Of a DNA stretch of 64,000 bases, positions 8,526 to 17,874 are shown piece by piece. The notes beneath the pieces are model-generated. The model was not told the DNA's origin. It made no database searches and worked only from the letters and a program-made list of their open reading frames with translations. Made by a program: the position numbers and the translations under genes. The DNA comes from Maricaulis sp. Lineage in GTDB: Bacteria; Pseudomonadota; Alphaproteobacteria; Caulobacterales; Maricaulaceae. The stretch's first letter is position 1. Every line of letters begins with the position of its first letter. Location of the stretch: positions 372,806 to 436,805 of the forward strand of contig NZMJ01000046.1 of NCBI GenBank assembly GCA_002692855.1, read 5' to 3'.

Positions 8526-10414
8526 TCCGTCCTGACGGCCACGCTGGTCGATCCCCGGACATTGCCGAGACTGTCGGTCGCTTCGAACATCACCCGGGCC
8601 GAAGCGGGGTTGAATGGTACCGCTTCGCCCTGACCAGCAGCAAAGACGGCGAAACTGGCGGTCTCGCCCGCGTTATACGTACGTTCAATCGAAGCCTCAG
8701 GCGGAGCAAGGCAGGCGCCCGTCGCGCTGTCTGTTTCGCAAATCCTCAGCCGAAGTGCCGCCGCACCTCCCAGGCCCCGCGGCTCGACAGTCAAACTCCC
8801 CGCCGCGCCGACATTGGCCGTCGCGACGGCGAAAGCCGCCGAGGCATTCTGTCCCGGAATGCGCAGCACACCATCGGATGACGGCGTTACCCCGACGGAG
8901 ATCATGTCCGGAACGGGACTGGGGCCGATCGACAATGTGACGGTATTCACCGAACCGATCTGAGGCGCATTGTCCGCATTGTCGCAGCGATAGCGAAGCG
9001 GCATGTCGAGCGAACGCGCCACCGCTCCGGGATTGGACGTGAAGGCCAGGATAAAGGTGCGTGACTGCCCGGCAGGGATATCGAACAGGACATTCTCGCC
9101 GCCGGTCACAGCGTTTGTGACCGGGTCTGTGGCGCGATAGGCAAAACTGCCATCGAACGGCATGGCAGGATAGATCCAGCATCCCATCCCGTCACGGGTC
9201 GAAGGATTGATGACCGTTGCGAAAACAGTTGCCGCAGTTTCGGCCTGAACCGAGCGGCTGGAGGGCAGGACGGCAGAGCGCAGCCGCGCTTCGCCGACAG
9301 GCGCGGAACCGACGTAGAAAGCCCGCTCACGGCTGTGCCCGCGATAGGTCGCCCGCATCCGCCAGCGCCCCGGTGCTGCGTCGCCCGGCAGCGTGTAATC
9401 GAGAAACTGGCGGGCTGCAGGCGTAAGCCCACGCGCCTCGCCCAGCGTGGTCGACACTTCGACGCTGCCATCGGGGCGAAGGATTTCGAGGTCCGGCCGG
9501 CTCCGGAAATTCTGGTCGCGCAGATAGACTCCGAACGAAACCGGATCGCCCGGTTGAAACAGGTTCTGCAGGTTGGGCGTATCTTCAACGCAGCTGTCCG
9601 ACTGGATCAATGGACGGCTGGAATGCGTGTAGAGGGCGCGAATGCCGGAATCGATCCCGGCATGCTGATGCCGCCACAACGAGACCGAGGCGCCGCACGG
9701 GCCTGCATAGGGGTCCACTGCGCTGCCGGTATACAAGAGCCCATTGCGAAGTTCGAAATGCAGGTGCGGCTCGGTGGATGTCCCGGAACTGCCGGCGATC
9801 CCGAGAAACTCGCCCGCTTCGACACGGTGACCGACATCGAAATCGGCCAGCGACCCGCTGGCCAGATGATAATAATAGGCATGCAACCCGTCGTCCTGCA
9901 GCAGCACGAAATAGTTCGCCTCCGCGCCGAGATTGCCTCCGCATTCGCGGTCGGGGCGGCCATCGAATTTGGCAACGACGAGCCCACCTGCCGCTGCGAT
10001 GACCTCTCCTTGGCGCGCATCCATCGCTTGCCAGCGGAAGGGGCCGACCACGATGTCCGTACCCGCATGGTTGTAACCAATGTCCAGGTCATAGGTCCGC
10101 GACCAGCATGAAAAATCGAGCAGAAAGCCCGGCCCCCGACTATCGAGATCGACATAATTGGAAATGTGATGGACCAGGAACTGATCCGCATCGTCCGAGG
10201 TGCGCACCGGGAAGATCAGCGGTGACGCGGTCTCGCGTGTGAAGGCGGCGATCCGCTCGGCCGCCGCGTCAGAAAGACCCAGCCGGTCAATATTGGCCGC
10301 CACCTCGGCCTCTATCGCGCGATAATCGATCTGAGCATGCAAAGGTGTGTCATCGCCGATGGCCGATCCGGCGGTCGTCAGGAACACCAATAGGCAAGCC
10401 AAGGATTGAGACAC
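8522..10414 (-). CDS. Exported M23 family (LytM-type) metallopeptidase with long C-terminal region
   Basis: This 630-residue exported protein has a signal peptide (SLACLLVFLTTAGSAIG). The N-terminal half holds an M23/LytM fold: 'YNHAGTDIVVGPF' supplies the HxxxD ligand pair, and 'YYHLASG' plus 'PHLHFEL' (HxH) complete the zinc site. Such enzymes cut peptidoglycan cross-links or extracellular glycine-rich peptides. Because both metal motifs are intact it is probably active. The C-terminal ~350 residues are beta-rich, Ig-like, with paired cysteines, and probably mediate substrate or surface binding. The start codon is GTG, with AGGTG upstream. Only about 135 bases separate it from the divergent MscS gene. 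Confidence 0.85.
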   Translation of the reverse strand: MSQSLACLLVFLTTAGSAIGDDTPLHAQIDYRAIEAEVAANIDRLGLSDAAAERIAAFTRETASPLIFPVRTSDDADQFLVHHISNYVDLDSRGPGFLLDFSCWSRTYDLDIGYNHAGTDIVVGPFRWQAMDARQGEVIAAAGGLVVAKFDGRPDRECGGNLGAEANYFVLLQDDGLHAYYYHLASGSLADFDVGHRVEAGEFLGIAGSSGTSTEPHLHFELRNGLLYTGSAVDPYAGPCGASVSLWRHQHAGIDSGIRALYTHSSRPLIQSDSCVEDTPNLQNLFQPGDPVSFGVYLRDQNFRSRPDLEILRPDGSVEVSTTLGEARGLTPAARQFLDYTLPGDAAPGRWRMRATYRGHSRERAFYVGSAPVGEARLRSAVLPSSRSVQAETAATVFATVINPSTRDGMGCWIYPAMPFDGSFAYRATDPVTNAVTGGENVLFDIPAGQSRTFILAFTSNPGAVARSLDMPLRYRCDNADNAPQIGSVNTVTLSIGPSPVPDMISVGVTPSSDGVLRIPGQNASAAFAVATANVGAAGSLTVEPRGLGGAAALRLRICETDSATGACLAPPEASIERTYNAGETASFAVFAAGQGEAVPFNPASARVMFEATDSLGNVRGSTSVAVRTD

Positions 10415-10549
10415 GGAGCACCTGATCTGCAGTCCGGGAGCGCGTTACACCCTGCCACAAAACACGCGCCCGGTCTTGAACGGGTTTGATCTTTCGCCTG
10501 CGGGTGTTACCTCCGTCGGCAATCAGGCCACCATCAGGAGACCGCTCCC

Positions 10550-11410
10550 GTGACGACTTCCGCACCCGCAACCGGCACCGCGACCACCGAAGGCGTGTTC
10601 AACCAGCAATTCATCGCCCAACTTGTCGAGATCGGGTTTGACGCGGCGGTCAATGTCGCATTGGCCGCACTCATCCTGTTCGTCGGCTTCCTGTTCGCAG
10701 GGCTGGCGCGCCGCAGCGTCAAGCACCTGGTCGAGAAAAATCCGAAGGTCGACCCCACGCTGGCGATCTTTTTCGGCGGGGTGGTGCGATACGCCATTCT
10801 GGCGGTGGTGGGCATCGCGGTCCTCACCCGGTTCGGTGTCGAAACGACGTCTCTGGTCGCCGCTCTGGGCGCCGCCACGCTCGCAATCGGCCTGGCCCTT
10901 CAGGGCACGTTGTCGAATGTTGCCGCCGGCGTGATGATCGTCTTTTTCCGTCCCTACAAGCTGGGCGATTTCGTCGACATTGCCGGCGCCAGCGGCACCG
11001 TGAAGGACATCACCCTGTTCACGACCGAACTGGCGGCGGTCGACGGCGTTCGCGTCGTGGTGCCGAACGGTCAGGCCTGGGGCGATGTCATCACGAATTA
11101 CTCGGCCAATCCGACCCGGCGCGTCGACTGGACCTTCTCGATCTCCTACGACGACGATATCGACAAGGCGATGCAGGTCCTGCGCGACACCATCACGCCG
11201 GACGACCGCATCCATTCCGAGCCCGAGCCGGTCATCGTCGTGGTGGCCCACAACTCCTCGTCTATCGACATCTCGGTACGCGTCTGGGCCGCGACCGCCG
11301 ACCACTGGGCGATCAAGTGGGACATGTGGAAGAAGGTGAAGCAGGCCTTCGATGCCAACGACATCGAAATCCCGTATCCGCATCAGGTCGAGATTCACAA
11401 GGAAAGCTGA
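10550..11410 (+). CDS. MscS-family mechanosensitive channel
   Basis: This 286-residue small-conductance mechanosensitive channel releases solutes on hypo-osmotic shock from the inner membrane. There are three membrane segments; the pore-lining TM3 is the glycine/alanine-rich 'AALGAATLAIGLALQGTLSNVAAG'. It is followed by the beta domain 'FFRPYKLGDFVDIAG' and 'VVVPNGQAWGDVITNYS', hallmark MscS strings. The length matches E. coli MscS. The start is GTG at 10550 with AGGAG upstream. The small membrane gene downstream is separated by 47 bases and may be cotranscribed. Confidence 0.93.
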   Translation: MTTSAPATGTATTEGVFNQQFIAQLVEIGFDAAVNVALAALILFVGFLFAGLARRSVKHLVEKNPKVDPTLAIFFGGVVRYAILAVVGIAVLTRFGVETTSLVAALGAATLAIGLALQGTLSNVAAGVMIVFFRPYKLGDFVDIAGASGTVKDITLFTTELAAVDGVRVVVPNGQAWGDVITNYSANPTRRVDWTFSISYDDDIDKAMQVLRDTITPDDRIHSEPEPVIVVVAHNSSSIDISVRVWAATADHWAIKWDMWKKVKQAFDANDIEIPYPHQVEIHKES

Positions 11411-11457
11411 TAACCTGTCGCCGTAAATGAGCCCCAATGTGAGGGGAAAGACGCGGC

Positions 11458-11793
11458 ATGAGCAACGAAACACGCACCGAGGCCACACCCGACGAAGCGC
11501 GCGAGCCGCGCAGCTTTTTTGGCCGCTGGTTCCGAATAACGCCCGGCGACATCATTCGGCTGGTGTTGATCTGCGTCGTGGTCGGGTTGATCCTCGCGGC
11601 CTTCCGCGTCGACCCGCGCCGTCTCTGGGTCGATTTCTTCGGCACCGTGGTTGATGCATGGCGTGAGTTTGTCGATATCTCCGCCGATCTGGTGACCTGG
11701 GGGCTCGATTATTTCATTCTCGGCGCCATCCTCGTGATCCCGATCTGGCTTGTCGTGCATACCGTCCGCGCCATGCGCCGCCGGTCGCGTTAG
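11458..11793 (+). CDS. Small membrane protein (DUF6460-like)
   Basis: This 111-residue protein has a charged, acidic N-terminus and two predicted membrane helices ('IIRLVLICVVVGLILAAF' and 'YFILGAILVIPIWLVVHTV'), ending in an Arg-rich tail (RAMRRRSR). The spacing between helices and the 'FRVDPRRLW' loop resemble the DUF6460 family of alphaproteobacterial inner-membrane proteins, whose function is unknown. The family assignment is from memory and tentative. It follows the MscS gene closely on the same strand. Confidence 0.75.
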   Translation: MSNETRTEATPDEAREPRSFFGRWFRITPGDIIRLVLICVVVGLILAAFRVDPRRLWVDFFGTVVDAWREFVDISADLVTWGLDYFILGAILVIPIWLVVHTVRAMRRRSR

Positions 11794-11873
11794 GGAATTA
11801 TTCAGCCTATACAGAGGTTTCGCGGGAAAACTCTGGACATTTACCCTATCACTTGTTCCACGGAGGACAGGTG

Positions 11874-12683
11874 ATGTCAGCAGCCCATGCCATCGCAACG
11901 ATCGAATCCCCCCCGCCCTGGCGCGAGGGGCATACGCTTGTTCTTGAACCGGGTTCGCTGTTCAGACAGCTCCTGACCACGACGCTGCGCCGTGAAAGCG
12001 GTTCGCACATCTTCGCGGTCGGCAATGCCAAGGAAGCGCTGGACGTCATCCGTACCGAAAAGCCAAGCCTGGTCGTGATGGACTGGTCGCCTTTCGACGA
12101 AAACAGCCATGAGCTCGAAATCGCCCGGGCGCTCCGAAATCACGACAATCCCTTTGTCCGCCAGGTCCCGCTCCTGGTCGTGTCGAACCGGTCCCGCAAG
12201 CGCGACATCATCCGCGCGCGCAATGCCGGCGCGACCGACTACATGCTGAAACCCGCACCGCCGCTGGCCATTCTGGACCGCGCCGATCATGCCGAGCGCA
12301 ACCCCCAGCCCTTCATCGAGGCCACGCGATTCCGGGGCCCCGACCGGCGCAAGCGCCCGCGCGATGTCGCGGGCGAGAAATTCATGCGCGGCAAGGATGT
12401 GCGCGCCGGTCTGATCGACCCGTTGGCCGCAGCCCGCAACGCCGCCTTTGGCCTTGCCGAGGAAGTGTCGATGGACGGGTGCGCCCTGACCAAACGGGTC
12501 GTCGTGTCGCTGAAGCGCTATCTTCAAACCGTGCAATCCTTCACCGTTCGCGAGAACGAGGTTGTCGAGATCCACCGCGCAGCACTGGTTCGGCTCGAAC
12601 GCGCCAAGTTCTCGGGCGAAGCCGGCACGGCCGTCGTGACGGGCCTCGAACAGGTCGTGGCAAACCGGATGCAGATGGCCTGA
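11874..12683 (+). CDS. Receiver-domain protein with incomplete acidic pocket
   Basis: This 269-residue CheY-like protein starts at ATG 11874, 7 bases after GGAGG; a GTG three bases earlier is possible. The receiver spans about residues 20-145. The phospho-accepting Asp in 'LVVMDWSPF' and the conserved Lys in 'YMLKP' are present. The first strand reads 'HTLVLEPGSLF', so only one acidic residue stands where most receivers have two, and Ser replaces the switch Thr in 'LLVVSN'. The 'FRGPDRRKR' string after the receiver is common in alphaproteobacterial stand-alone response regulators. The C-terminal ~110 residues are helical and carry no DNA-binding motif I recognise. The phosphodonor is unknown. 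Confidence 0.82.
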   Translation: MSAAHAIATIESPPPWREGHTLVLEPGSLFRQLLTTTLRRESGSHIFAVGNAKEALDVIRTEKPSLVVMDWSPFDENSHELEIARALRNHDNPFVRQVPLLVVSNRSRKRDIIRARNAGATDYMLKPAPPLAILDRADHAERNPQPFIEATRFRGPDRRKRPRDVAGEKFMRGKDVRAGLIDPLAAARNAAFGLAEEVSMDGCALTKRVVVSLKRYLQTVQSFTVRENEVVEIHRAALVRLERAKFSGEAGTAVVTGLEQVVANRMQMA

Positions 12684-12801
12684 CTTTCGGCCGGCCGCTT
12701 TGCACAATCGAAATGCCCCTCTCTGATTTTGACTGGCTCGCCCCCTGTGCAGGGCGGGTGTGACCGGCTACCTCTGCATCGCATTGATGCGTGAGGACAC
12801 C

Positions 12802-13287
12802 ATGGCCGAAAGCCTTCAGGACTTGCTGGATCGACTGTCACCGCTTCTGGTCGACGGATCGCCGCACGCGCAGGCGCTCGGCCTCGCGCTCGATGGCCTT
12901 GGACCGGGCCGCGCCACCATGCGTGCGCCCTACCGTGTGGACCTGATCGGAGACCCCGAAACCCGCGTTCTCCACGGCGGTGTGGTCACGGCCTTGCTCG
13001 ATCATGCGTGCGGTGTTGCGGCCTTCTCCGGCCTTGGTGCGAAGGAAACCCCGGCAACCCTCGATCTGCGGATCGACTACATGCGCCCTGCCGAACCGGG
13101 CAAGGACATCATCGCCGAAGCCGAATGCATCCGCGCGCATGGCCTGATCGCCTTCGTGCGCGCGACGGCCCATGACGGTGACGAAAGCGACCCAGTGGCC
13201 ACCGCGCAGGCTGCCTTCATGGTCACCAAGCCGTCGAAGGAAGCTGCCGACCGCGTCCGGACCATCATGGCGGAAGGGAAGCTTTGA
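12802..13287 (+). CDS. PaaI-family hotdog thioesterase 1
   Basis: This ~161-residue hotdog-fold acyl-CoA thioesterase of the PaaI/4HBT type hydrolyses acyl- or aryl-CoA in the cytoplasm. The family signature 'VLHGGVVTALLDHACGVAAF' (active-site HGG...D/H) is clear, followed by 'TLDLRIDYMRPA' and the C-terminal 'ATAQAAFMV' strand. The start at 12802 is preceded by GAGGAC; 12787 is an alternative. It is followed one base later by a second, divergent thioesterase of the same family, so the two are likely cotranscribed and may form a heteromer. Confidence 0.88.
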   Translation: MAESLQDLLDRLSPLLVDGSPHAQALGLALDGLGPGRATMRAPYRVDLIGDPETRVLHGGVVTALLDHACGVAAFSGLGAKETPATLDLRIDYMRPAEPGKDIIAEAECIRAHGLIAFVRATAHDGDESDPVATAQAAFMVTKPSKEAADRVRTIMAEGKL

Positions 13288-13288
13288 C

Positions 13289-13702
13289 ATGAGTGACGAG
13301 CTGATCCGCACGCTGCTGTCCGCACCCTATGTTGCGAAATTCGGCATCCGTTTCGAGCGCAAGGGCGACGAGCTGACGGGCGTTCTTCCCTATGAGGAGC
13401 ATCTGGTCGGCAATCCGCTGGTGCCGGCCCTGCATGGCGGCGCGGTGGGCGCTTTCATGGAAGTCGTGGCGTCTGGCGCATTGATCGCCGCGCAACCGCT
13501 GGTGCGCTTGCCCAAACCCATCGACGTGGCGGTCGATTATCTGCGCCCGGCCCGGCCGCAGGATGTCTACGCCCGCGCTATCATTGGCCGGTCGGGTTCG
13601 CGCGTGGCGAATGTCCGGGTCGAAGCCTGGCAGAACCGCCGGGAAGCTCCCGTCGCGACGCTGCACGGACATTTCCTGATCAAGCCGGCGCCGGCGGACT
13701 GA
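13289..13702 (+). CDS. PaaI-family hotdog thioesterase 2
   Basis: This 137-residue hotdog-fold protein starts at ATG 13289, one base after the upstream thioesterase stops. The signature 'LVPALHGGAVGAFMEVVASGALI' carries HGG and a Glu where the first copy has Asp/His. 'PIDVAVDYLRPARPQDVYARA' and 'VATLHGHFLI' complete the fold. The Glu is the usual catalytic acid in many PaaI proteins. The tandem arrangement suggests duplication or a heteromeric enzyme. Its stop abuts the stop of the convergent deacetylase gene. Confidence 0.86.
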   Translation: MSDELIRTLLSAPYVAKFGIRFERKGDELTGVLPYEEHLVGNPLVPALHGGAVGAFMEVVASGALIAAQPLVRLPKPIDVAVDYLRPARPQDVYARAIIGRSGSRVANVRVEAWQNRREAPVATLHGHFLIKPAPAD

Positions 13703-14611
13703 TCACAGTCCTTCAGCCAGCGCCCGGAACATCCCCGCATGCCGCCGGGCGAGCGCATCGATGTCGCGCGAATAGCCACCGCCGAGCACACCGCAAAGCG
13801 GCAGACCCAGCGCCATGACGCGTTCGGCGACCATCCGGTCGCGGGCCAACAGTCCTTCATCACTGAGCGACAACAGCCCCAGCCGGTCGTCGGCATGGGG
13901 ATCGACCCCGGCATTGTAGAAGACGATGTCCGGAACAGGCCCGGCCAACACGGTGTCGAGAGCGTCGGACAACGCGGCCAGGTAATCGGTATCGCCCGTC
14001 CCTTCGGGAAGGCCGACATCGAGATCGCTCATCGCCTTGCGGCGGGGCCAATTCTTTTCGCAATGCACAGACAGGGTAAAAACCCGGTCATCGTCCGCGA
14101 AAATCCGCGCCGTGCCGTCCCCCTGATGCACGTCGAGATCGATCACAAGCGCCCGCTTGATCACCCCTTCGGCCAGCAACACCGACGCTGCAACGCCCAC
14201 GTCATTGAAGACGCAGAAGCCCGCCCCGCCCTCGCGGGCAGCATGGTGGCTGCCGCCCGCCGCACTGGCCGCAGCGCCGTGCTCCAACGCCATCCGTGCC
14301 GCCAGTGTCGTGCCCGCCGCTGACAGGCGCGCACGCCGCGAAATCGGCTCGGTCACCTTGAAGCCGATCTTGCGCTGCACCGCTTCTGGCAGGGTCTGGG
14401 TCAGGACGCCGGCCACATAGTCCGGGTCATGGGCGAGCTCCAGCCACCGGGCCGGGGCTTCAATGGGAGCGAGAAACGACTCCGGACCGCTGACAATTCC
14501 ATCCGCGACCAGGCGGTCAGCGACCGCCTGGTATTTGCCCATCGGAAAGCGGTGATGGTCCGGCACATCGTGCGCGGTGTAGTCCGGCGACCAGACGACA
14601 TTCAGCGCCAT
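13703..14611 (-). CDS. Histone deacetylase-family zinc hydrolase
   Basis: This 302-residue class II-like bacterial HDAC-family protein is a zinc amidohydrolase that removes acetyl groups from amines such as acetylpolyamines or acetyl-lysine. The catalytic His pair is in 'GGSHHAAREGGAGFCVFND', and the zinc Asp/His ligands are in 'VIDLDVHQGDGTARIF' and 'YNAGVDPHADDRLG'. A final Gly-rich 'GVLGGGYSRD' supplies the Tyr that stabilises the intermediate. The natural substrate is unknown. It starts two bases after the alcohol dehydrogenase stop, so both are probably in one operon. Confidence 0.9.
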   Translation of the reverse strand: MALNVVWSPDYTAHDVPDHHRFPMGKYQAVADRLVADGIVSGPESFLAPIEAPARWLELAHDPDYVAGVLTQTLPEAVQRKIGFKVTEPISRRARLSAAGTTLAARMALEHGAAASAAGGSHHAAREGGAGFCVFNDVGVAASVLLAEGVIKRALVIDLDVHQGDGTARIFADDDRVFTLSVHCEKNWPRRKAMSDLDVGLPEGTGDTDYLAALSDALDTVLAGPVPDIVFYNAGVDPHADDRLGLLSLSDEGLLARDRMVAERVMALGLPLCGVLGGGYSRDIDALARRHAGMFRALAEGL

Positions 14612-14613
14612 CG

Positions 14614-15633
14614 TCAGTCGAAGTCGTTTTCCAGCACGATCCGGTAGCGCGGCTTGCCCGACCGCAATCGCTCGATTGCCTCATTCACCTGCGACATGGG
14701 CATGTGTTCGGTTTCCGGCGTGATGCCGTGCCGTGCACAGAATTCCAGCATGGTGGCCGCGATGGCCGGCGTGCCCACGGAGGTGGCTGAAAGCTGGGCC
14801 TGCTTGCCCATCAGCGCGACGGGCGCGATCCCCATCGGCTCGGTCGCAGCGCCCACGAAATTCAGCCGGCCGTCGGGCGCCAGCGCGTTGACATAGCGTT
14901 GCCATTCCAGTGGCACGGCCACAGTCGACAGGATCAGGTCAAAACGGCCCCTTTCCGCCTTCAAGGCCTCCTTGTCGCGGGAATTGACGACCCTGTGCGC
15001 GCCAAGCGCCCTGGCCTCGTCAGCCTTTTCCGGCGATGAGGAAAAGGCCGTCACCTCGCAGCCCCAGGCGCGCGCAAATTTCAGGGCCATATGCCCGAGA
15101 CCGCCAATGCCGATGATACCGACACGGTCTGTCGGGCGAATGGCGTAGTGCACGAAGGGGTAAAACACCGTCAGTCCGCCGCAAAAGAGCGGCCCGGTCT
15201 TGCTGGCGTCGAGCGCGTCGGGGATCGGTATGGTCCAGGCCCCCTGCGCGCGGACCCTGTCGGCAAAGCCGCCGAACCGTCCCTGGCGGGCCGATGCGAC
15301 GCCGGCGGCATCGGGACACAGGTTATGGCGTCCGCTCATGCAGGTGTGACATCCCAGGCAGGAATGGGCGAACCAGCCCACACCCACACGGTCACCCACC
15401 TTCAGATGCGAGACGGATGCGCCCGCTTCGATGATGCGGCCCGTGATTTCGTGCCCCGGCACCAGCGGATAGGCCGAGACATTCCACTCGTCGTCGACCA
15501 GCGACATGTCGGAATGGCAGAGTCCGCAGGTTTCCACCGCGATCTCGACCTCGTCATCCGGCAGGACGCCGGGATCATAATCGAAACGCGTCAGCGTCCC
15601 TTTGGCTTCGTGAGCGGCCCAGGCCCGGATCAT
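14614..15633 (-). CDS. Zinc-dependent NAD(P) alcohol dehydrogenase (YahK/cinnamyl type)
   Basis: This 339-residue medium-chain dehydrogenase interconverts alcohols and aldehydes with NAD(P). Catalytic zinc ligands are seen in 'CGLCHSD' and 'PGHEITG'. The structural zinc site is 'CLGCHTCMSGRHNLC', and the Rossmann glycines are in 'GIIGIGGLGHMALKFA'. The sequence groups with YahK/AdhC-like broad aldehyde reductases, which usually prefer NADPH. The start is placed at ATG 15633, preceded by GGGAGAG; an ATG at 15648 is weaker. It is upstream of the HDAC-like gene. Confidence 0.9.
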   Translation of the reverse strand: MIRAWAAHEAKGTLTRFDYDPGVLPDDEVEIAVETCGLCHSDMSLVDDEWNVSAYPLVPGHEITGRIIEAGASVSHLKVGDRVGVGWFAHSCLGCHTCMSGRHNLCPDAAGVASARQGRFGGFADRVRAQGAWTIPIPDALDASKTGPLFCGGLTVFYPFVHYAIRPTDRVGIIGIGGLGHMALKFARAWGCEVTAFSSSPEKADEARALGAHRVVNSRDKEALKAERGRFDLILSTVAVPLEWQRYVNALAPDGRLNFVGAATEPMGIAPVALMGKQAQLSATSVGTPAIAATMLEFCARHGITPETEHMPMSQVNEAIERLRSGKPRYRIVLENDFD

Positions 15634-15765
15634 TGGCGTCTCTCCCATCGCTTTGACCTGACCATATAGGGCGCGCGCCGATTCTGTCGCGGGGCGGTTT
15701 TTGCTTCACCTGAAACGATCACAGGTTATCCTGCCCGCAGGCGTTGCAAATGGGGGAGGATCGCC

Positions 15766-16509
15766 ATGCCGGTATTGTTGGGAGCGCATGTCCTTGTGGC
15801 GATCTTGTGCGCCATCCATGCCTTGAAGACCGGTCGGCAGATGTACTGGGTTTTCATCCTCTTTGCCTTCCCGGGCCTGGGCTCGATTGTCTATGTCGTC
15901 GTCGAAGTCCTGCCGGGTCTCACCGAGTCGCCCCAGGCCCGCTCCGCCGGTTCGGCAGCGCGCCGGGCGCTCGATCCGGGCCGCGAATTGCGCGAGGCCC
16001 GGCATCAGCTCGACGTGGCGCGTACACCGACGAATCTGCGCCGCGTGGGCGATGCCTATCTGGCGATGGATCGGCCCGGCGATGCCCTGCCCCTGCTCCA
16101 GGAGGCGGCGACGGGCATCCTGTCCGATGACGAGGGATTGCTGACCGCGAAGGCGCGGGCCGAATACGGTGCCGGGCTCTACTCAGACGCAATTGCCACG
16201 CTCGAAGGGCTGAAAGACGCCCACCCGCGCACCTCCATGCCGCAAGCCCATCTGCTTTATGCCCGCGCCCTCGAGGCAGAAGGCCGCGAGGAGGATGCAC
16301 TCGAGCAATACCAGAATGTCTCCGGCTACTATCCCGGCGCCGAAGCGCGAGCCCGCTGGGCCCTGCTGCTTGAAAAGAAGGAGCGTGGGCAAGAGGCGGC
16401 CGAGCGCTGGCAGGAGATCCTGACCGCCGCGCGCATCGCCCCGAAATTCGCCCGCAAGGCCCAGCGCGAATGGATCGACATGGCCCGAAGCCGGGCAACC
16501 GCGCGATAG
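15766..16509 (+). CDS. Membrane-anchored TPR protein with PLD-nuclease-N-like head
   Basis: This 247-residue protein has two short N-terminal membrane helices ('LLGAHVLVAILCAIHAL' and 'MYWVFILFAFPGLGSIVYVVVEVLP'), in a layout like the cardiolipin-synthase N-terminal (PLDc_N) head. About four TPR-like helical pairs follow ('RRVGDAYLAMDRPGDALPLL', 'LYARALEAEGREEDALEQY'). It probably serves as a membrane-tethered protein-interaction scaffold; no catalytic domain is present. The start has GGGGGAGG at good spacing. MATE starts 40 bases downstream. Confidence 0.82.
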   Translation: MPVLLGAHVLVAILCAIHALKTGRQMYWVFILFAFPGLGSIVYVVVEVLPGLTESPQARSAGSAARRALDPGRELREARHQLDVARTPTNLRRVGDAYLAMDRPGDALPLLQEAATGILSDDEGLLTAKARAEYGAGLYSDAIATLEGLKDAHPRTSMPQAHLLYARALEAEGREEDALEQYQNVSGYYPGAEARARWALLLEKKERGQEAAERWQEILTAARIAPKFARKAQREWIDMARSRATAR

Positions 16510-16548
16510 GTCTTGCCCCGGCGCGCCGCGCGCCGTAATCGCGGCGAC

Positions 16549-17874
16549 ATGGATCCCGCCCCGCTCACCCGCAAGGATGTCCTTCTGCGCGCCTGGCCGC
16601 TGGTTTTCGCCAACGCCGCCGTGCCGCTGGCCGGTGTTGCCGACACCTTCGTTCTGGGGCTTCGCGGCGATGCGAGCGATCTCGCAGGCGTGGCGCTCGG
16701 CGCGGCAATCTTCAACATCGTTTACTGGAGCGTCTATTTCCTGCGCATGGGCACGACCGGCCTGACCGCTCAGGCCAGCGGGGCCGACGACGAAGCGGAA
16801 GTGCAGCGAACCCTGGTCCGCGCGCTGTTGCTCGCCGGGGTGATCGGTCTTCTGGTCTGGCTGATCCGTGTGCCGCTCGCCGAACTCGGCTTCGCGATCC
16901 TGCAAGGTGGTCCGCAGGCCGAAGCACAGGGAACGGCCTATTTCACGGCCCGCAGCTGGGGCGCTTTGCCGGCCTTTGGCGTGTTTGCGCTGACCGGATG
17001 GTTGATCGGGCTCGGGCGATCCTCCGAAACCCTGATCGTTCACGGCGTCATCAGCGCGGTGAACATCGGGCTCGACCTGTGGTTCGTGCTGGGGCTCGGC
17101 TATGGACCGGGCGGGGTCGGTGCCGCGACCGCCATTGCCGAGGGCTGCGGGCTGATTGTCGCGCTCGCCCTGCTATGGCGCATCCTGCCGCGGCGGGGCG
17201 GTCTGACCACCGGATTGCTGGACCGTGCAGCCCTGCTCGATCCCGGCGCGATCCGCCGGATGATCGACATCAATCTGAACCTGATGCTGCGCACCTGGGC
17301 GATGATTGCGGGCTTCACCTGGTTTGCGAATGCCGGCGCGCGGCAGGGAACTGTCGCCCTGGCAGGCAATCACGTCCTGCTTCAGGTCATCACGGTCTGG
17401 GCGTTCGTGCTCGATTCCTTTGCCTTCATCGCCGAAGCGGAATCCGGCCGCGCGGTAGGGCGCAAATCCATCGCGCATATGCGCCGCACGCTGCGCCTGA
17501 CTTCGGAAGCCGCACTGGGCGCCGGCGTGATACTGGGCGGTCTGACCCTGGTGTTCGGTCCCGGCGTGCTGACCGCAGTGATCGGAGACCCGGCGGCACG
17601 CCGCGCGGCGATCGACTTCCTGCCCTATTGCGCAGCCGTGCCGGTGCTGGGCGCAATGGCGTGGATATTCGACGGCATCTTCATCGGCGCGACCAAGGGC
17701 GCCATGCTGCGAAATGCCAGTTTTGCGTCGGTCGCAATTTACCTGGTCGCTGACCTGGTCCTCGCTCCGCCGCTCGGAAATCACGGTGTCTGGATCGCTT
17801 TCCTGGTCTACTACATTGCCCGCGCAGGGGCGCTCGCGGCCTTCTACCCCGCGCTCGAAAAGCGGCTGGCCTAG
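16549..17874 (+). CDS. MATE family efflux transporter
   Basis: This 441-residue, 12-helix multidrug and toxin extrusion transporter exports cationic or amphipathic compounds with Na+ or H+ exchange. Typical MATE/DinF strings include 'PLVFANAAVPLAGVADTFVLG' in the first helices and 'VWAFVLDSFAFIAEAESGRAVG' in the second half. The frame is open from a TTG at 16513, but ATG 16549 gives the conserved start. Its stop overlaps that of the convergent pyrD by 4 bases. Confidence 0.92.
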   Translation: MDPAPLTRKDVLLRAWPLVFANAAVPLAGVADTFVLGLRGDASDLAGVALGAAIFNIVYWSVYFLRMGTTGLTAQASGADDEAEVQRTLVRALLLAGVIGLLVWLIRVPLAELGFAILQGGPQAEAQGTAYFTARSWGALPAFGVFALTGWLIGLGRSSETLIVHGVISAVNIGLDLWFVLGLGYGPGGVGAATAIAEGCGLIVALALLWRILPRRGGLTTGLLDRAALLDPGAIRRMIDINLNLMLRTWAMIAGFTWFANAGARQGTVALAGNHVLLQVITVWAFVLDSFAFIAEAESGRAVGRKSIAHMRRTLRLTSEAALGAGVILGGLTLVFGPGVLTAVIGDPAARRAAIDFLPYCAAVPVLGAMAWIFDGIFIGATKGAMLRNASFASVAIYLVADLVLAPPLGNHGVWIAFLVYYIARAGALAAFYPALEKRLA

